From contig NZ_CP118574.1 of assembly GCF_028898845.1 (NCBI RefSeq), positions 1,240,001 through 1,304,000 of the forward strand: 64,000 bases of DNA, given 5' to 3'. A model generated the notes under the pieces. It made no database searches. It was not told the origin of the DNA and worked only from the letters and a program-made list of their open reading frames with translations. The translations under genes and the position numbers were made by a program. Source of the DNA: Streptomyces sp. WZ-12. GTDB lineage: Bacteria > Actinomycetota > Actinomycetes > Streptomycetales > Streptomycetaceae. The first letter of the stretch is position 1, and each line of letters starts with the position of its first letter. This document shows, one piece after another, positions 61,964 through 64,000 of the stretch.

Positions 61964-61989
61964 CGTCCAGGCATCAGGGCGCCTGGACG
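61964..61989. terminator. Hairpin between ipdC and fadA6
   Basis: Perfect 9-base arms CGTCCAGGC (61964-61972) and GCCTGGACG (61981-61989) around 8 bases, just after the ipdC stop in the gap before the convergent fadA6. No T-tract. It could end both transcripts. Confidence 0.6.
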
Positions 61990-62087
61990 CATGTCACGAC
62001 GACGGCCCGGACCGACGCACCACCGCCGCACCGTTCCGGGCTGCCGGTCAACGAATTGCCCTATGCCTCAACGATTTTGACGCATCA

Positions 62088-63245
62088 TCACATCCGCTCG
62101 ATGAGCGTCACATTGGCCTGGCCGCCGCCCTCGCACATGGTCTGGAGGCCGAACCGCCCCCCGGTACGCTCCAGTTCGTTGAGCAGCGTGGTCATCAGCC
62201 GGACGCCGGTCGCGCCCAACGGGTGGCCGAGGGCGATGGCGCCGCCGTTGACGTTGACCCGCTCCGGGTCGGCTCCGGTCTCCTTCAGCCAGGCCAACAC
62301 CACCGGTGCGAACGCCTCGTTGATCTCGACCAGATCGATGTCGCCGAGGGTCAGCCCGGTCTTCTTCAGCGCGTGCGCGGTGGCGGGGATCGGCGCGGAC
62401 AGCATCCGGATCGGGTCCTCGCCGCGGACCGAGAGGTGGTGGATGCGGGCCCGCGGGGTCAGGCCGTGTTCGGCCACCGCCCGCTCGGAGGCGAGCAGCA
62501 TGACGGCGGCGCCGTCGGAGACCTGCGAGGAGACCGCGGCGGTCAGCCGGCCGCCCTCGACGACGGGGGGCAGCGAGGCCATCTTCGCCAGTGAGGTGTC
62601 GCGCCGGGGCCCCTCGTCGGCGGCGACGTCCCCGTAGGCGACGATCTCGCGGTCGAAGCGGCCCTCGTCCTGGGCGCGGACCGCCCGTTGGTGGGAGCGG
62701 AGCGCGAACTCCTCCATGTCCCGGCGGGAGATGCCCCACTTGGTGGCGATCAGCTCGGCGCCGTGGAACTGGTTGACGGGCTGGTCGCCGTAGCGGGCCC
62801 GCCAGCCCTCGGAGCCGGCGAACGGGCCCCCGGTGAGGCCGAGCGGCTCGGCGGCCTGCCGGCTGGCGAAGGCGATCGGGATCTGCGACATGTTCTGCAC
62901 CCCGCCGGCGACGACCAGGTCCTGGGTGCCGGAGAGCACCCCCTGGGCGGCGAAGTGCAGCGCCTGCTGCGAGGAGCCGCACTGCCGGTCGACGGTGACG
63001 CCGGGTACCTCCTCCGGCAGCCCGGCGGCCAGCCAACTGGTCCGGGCGATGTCCCCGGCCTGCGGCCCGACGGCGTCCAGGCAGCCGAAGACGACGTCCT
63101 CCACCGCGGCCGGATCGATCCCGGTCCGCGCGACCAGCGCGGTCAGCACGTGCGCCCCGAGGTCGGCCGGGTGGACGGCGGACAGTCCGCCGCCCTTCTT
63201 CCCCACCGGGGTGCGGACCGCGTCGACGATGTACGCCTCGGACAT
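62088..63245 (-). CDS. fadA6: FadA6-type thiolase
   Basis: A 385-residue thiolase: nucleophile Cys89 (DRQCGSSQQALHF), the GHPLGATG histidine loop and the C-terminal general-base cysteine in MCEGGGQANVTLIERM. By order it equals FadA6 (Rv3556c), which releases the acetyl-CoA or related unit at the end of ring C/D breakdown. It is transcribed toward ipdC. The ATG at 63245 is preceded by AAGGAG. kstR2 lies 43 bases upstream. Confidence 0.92.
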   Translation of the reverse strand: MSEAYIVDAVRTPVGKKGGGLSAVHPADLGAHVLTALVARTGIDPAAVEDVVFGCLDAVGPQAGDIARTSWLAAGLPEEVPGVTVDRQCGSSQQALHFAAQGVLSGTQDLVVAGGVQNMSQIPIAFASRQAAEPLGLTGGPFAGSEGWRARYGDQPVNQFHGAELIATKWGISRRDMEEFALRSHQRAVRAQDEGRFDREIVAYGDVAADEGPRRDTSLAKMASLPPVVEGGRLTAAVSSQVSDGAAVMLLASERAVAEHGLTPRARIHHLSVRGEDPIRMLSAPIPATAHALKKTGLTLGDIDLVEINEAFAPVVLAWLKETGADPERVNVNGGAIALGHPLGATGVRLMTTLLNELERTGGRFGLQTMCEGGGQANVTLIERM

Positions 63246-63288
63246 GGTGAACTCCTTGGTCCTTGGTCAGATTCTGCGGATGTGCCGG

Positions 63289-63873
63289 TCAGTCCCGCAA
63301 GGCGATGCCGTCCAGCACGATGGACAGGTACTGACGGGCGATCTCCTCGGGGCCGTGTCGGCCCTGCGGTCGGTACCAGCTCGCGGCAACCCAGACGGTG
63401 TCGCGGACGAACCGGTACGTCAGCCGGGGGTCGAGGTCGACGCGGAAGACTCCGTCGGCCACCCCGCGCTCCAGGGTGCCGAGCCAGGCCCGGGCGAAGC
63501 GGCGGCGGGCGTCGGCGAGGTAGCCGAAGCGCGGGTTCCGGTCGGCGAGGTGTTGGGCCTCCTTCTGGTAGATCGCGACCGCGGCACGGTGCCGGTCGAT
63601 CTCCCGGAACGACTCGGTGACCAGGGCCTCGATGGTCTCCCGCGGGCCGAGTTCGGCCGCCAGGACGGCGTCGTAGCCGGCCCGCAGCTCGTCCAGGAAG
63701 GTGGCGAGGATCTCGTCGACCATCGATTCCTTGGAATCGAAGTGGTAGTAGAGGCTGCCGGCGAGCATGCCGGCGGCGTCGGCGATCTGTCGGACGGTAG
63801 TCGCGCTGTAGCCCTGCGCCGCGAACACCTCCGCGGCGGTGGCGAGGAGTTGGCCGCGGCGCTCCTCAGGCAT
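63289..63873 (-). CDS. kstR2: KstR2, TetR-family repressor of steroid ring C/D genes
   Basis: A 194-residue TetR-type repressor: RGQLLATAAEVFAAQGYSATTVRQIADAAGMLAGSLYYHF. In mycobacteria KstR2 (Rv3557c) represses the ring C/D genes and is released by the CoA thioester of HIP. The position between fadA6 and ipdF and the KstR2-like operator at 58501 support the name. The ATG overlaps the upstream ipdF stop by 8 bases, so it is co-transcribed with it. Confidence 0.88.
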   Translation of the reverse strand: MPEERRGQLLATAAEVFAAQGYSATTVRQIADAAGMLAGSLYYHFDSKESMVDEILATFLDELRAGYDAVLAAELGPRETIEALVTESFREIDRHRAAVAIYQKEAQHLADRNPRFGYLADARRRFARAWLGTLERGVADGVFRVDLDPRLTYRFVRDTVWVAASWYRPQGRHGPEEIARQYLSIVLDGIALRD

Positions 63874-64000
63874 GCTGGGAGCTGACCGAGACGGTCTCCC
63901 CGGTCAGGTACGAGGCGTAGTCGCCGGCCAGGAAGACGATCACGTTGGCCACCTCCCAGGGCTCGGCGTAGCGGCCGAACGCCTCCCGCTCGGTCAACTC
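63866..64000 (-). CDS. ipdF: IpdF, SDR dehydrogenase, 3-prime end only
   Basis: The last 44 residues of an SDR run off the window edge: LTEREAFGRYAEPWEVANVI, then VFLAGDYASYLTGETVSVSS. This is the typical SDR C-terminus. Its location upstream of kstR2 and on the same strand equals Rv3559c (IpdF), which oxidises the 5-hydroxyl of the HIC-CoA intermediate. The stop overlaps the kstR2 start. The gene is cut by the window, not broken. Confidence 0.8.
   Translation of the reverse strand, partial: ELTEREAFGRYAEPWEVANVIVFLAGDYASYLTGETVSVSSQHA

Overview
The window is very GC-rich, uses GTG and TTG starts freely, avoids TTA codons and codes on almost every base of both strands, so it reads as a chromosomal segment of a Streptomyces or a close relative. 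I see no rRNA or tRNA gene, CRISPR array, insertion sequence, prophage or replication origin. All functional calls rest on reading motifs in the translations and on gene order; no database search was run.

Layout. 1-8.0 kb: a membrane protein with its TetR regulator, an amidase that overlaps tail to tail with a beta-carbonic anhydrase, an OmpR-type two-component pair divergent from a PepSY protein, and a PucR regulator. 8.0-15 kb: a CPBP membrane protease, a secreted phospholipase C-type phosphoesterase, efeO-efeB (iron uptake, no efeU seen) and a COG4705 membrane protein behind a perfect palindrome. 15-21.3 kb: a minus-strand cluster that looks like sulfur and amino-acid chemistry: an FMN alpha-hydroxyacid oxidase, a fold-III PLP decarboxylase, a cysteine-synthase-like enzyme fused to a rhodanese domain, a SufS-like desulfurase and a methyltransferase. 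21.4-22 kb: an unusual inverted repeat with large hairpins. 22-31.6 kb: a secreted VWA operon, two SpoIIE-type phosphatases, a GT-C-like membrane protein and an ArsR/Mg-type P-ATPase pair. 31.6-41.3 kb: cell-envelope and stress genes (LCP protein, TatA, TerD, GlsB-like), an alcohol dehydrogenase, and a zinc-ribbon SDR divergent from a Trypco1-type small protein. 41.4-56.2 kb: two large multi-sensor SpoIIE phosphatases, a family-5 uracil-DNA glycosylase, a TPR protein, a CaiB-type CoA transferase, a secreted trypsin-like protease, a phosphatase/MFS/beta-propeller operon, a DMT transporter and a cupin. 56.2-56.8 kb: a second copy of the hairpin repeat.

56.8-64 kb: a block whose order and strands match the KstR2 regulon of mycobacteria (Rv3548c to Rv3559c), for degradation of steroid rings C and D: two SDRs, echA20, ipdA, ipdB, ipdC, fadA6, kstR2 and the 3-prime end of ipdF, with a KstR2-like operator before echA20. 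The plus-strand genes are chained by 4-base ATGA overlaps.

Most notable beyond the gene list: the paired hairpin repeats with a fixed 15-nt loop and changing stems; the PLP/rhodanese/oxidase cluster; one operator sequence (TCTACA-N4-TGTAGA) shared by two promoters 23 kb apart; and four TTA codons, which suggest bldA control of the steroid operon and of the oxidase cluster.
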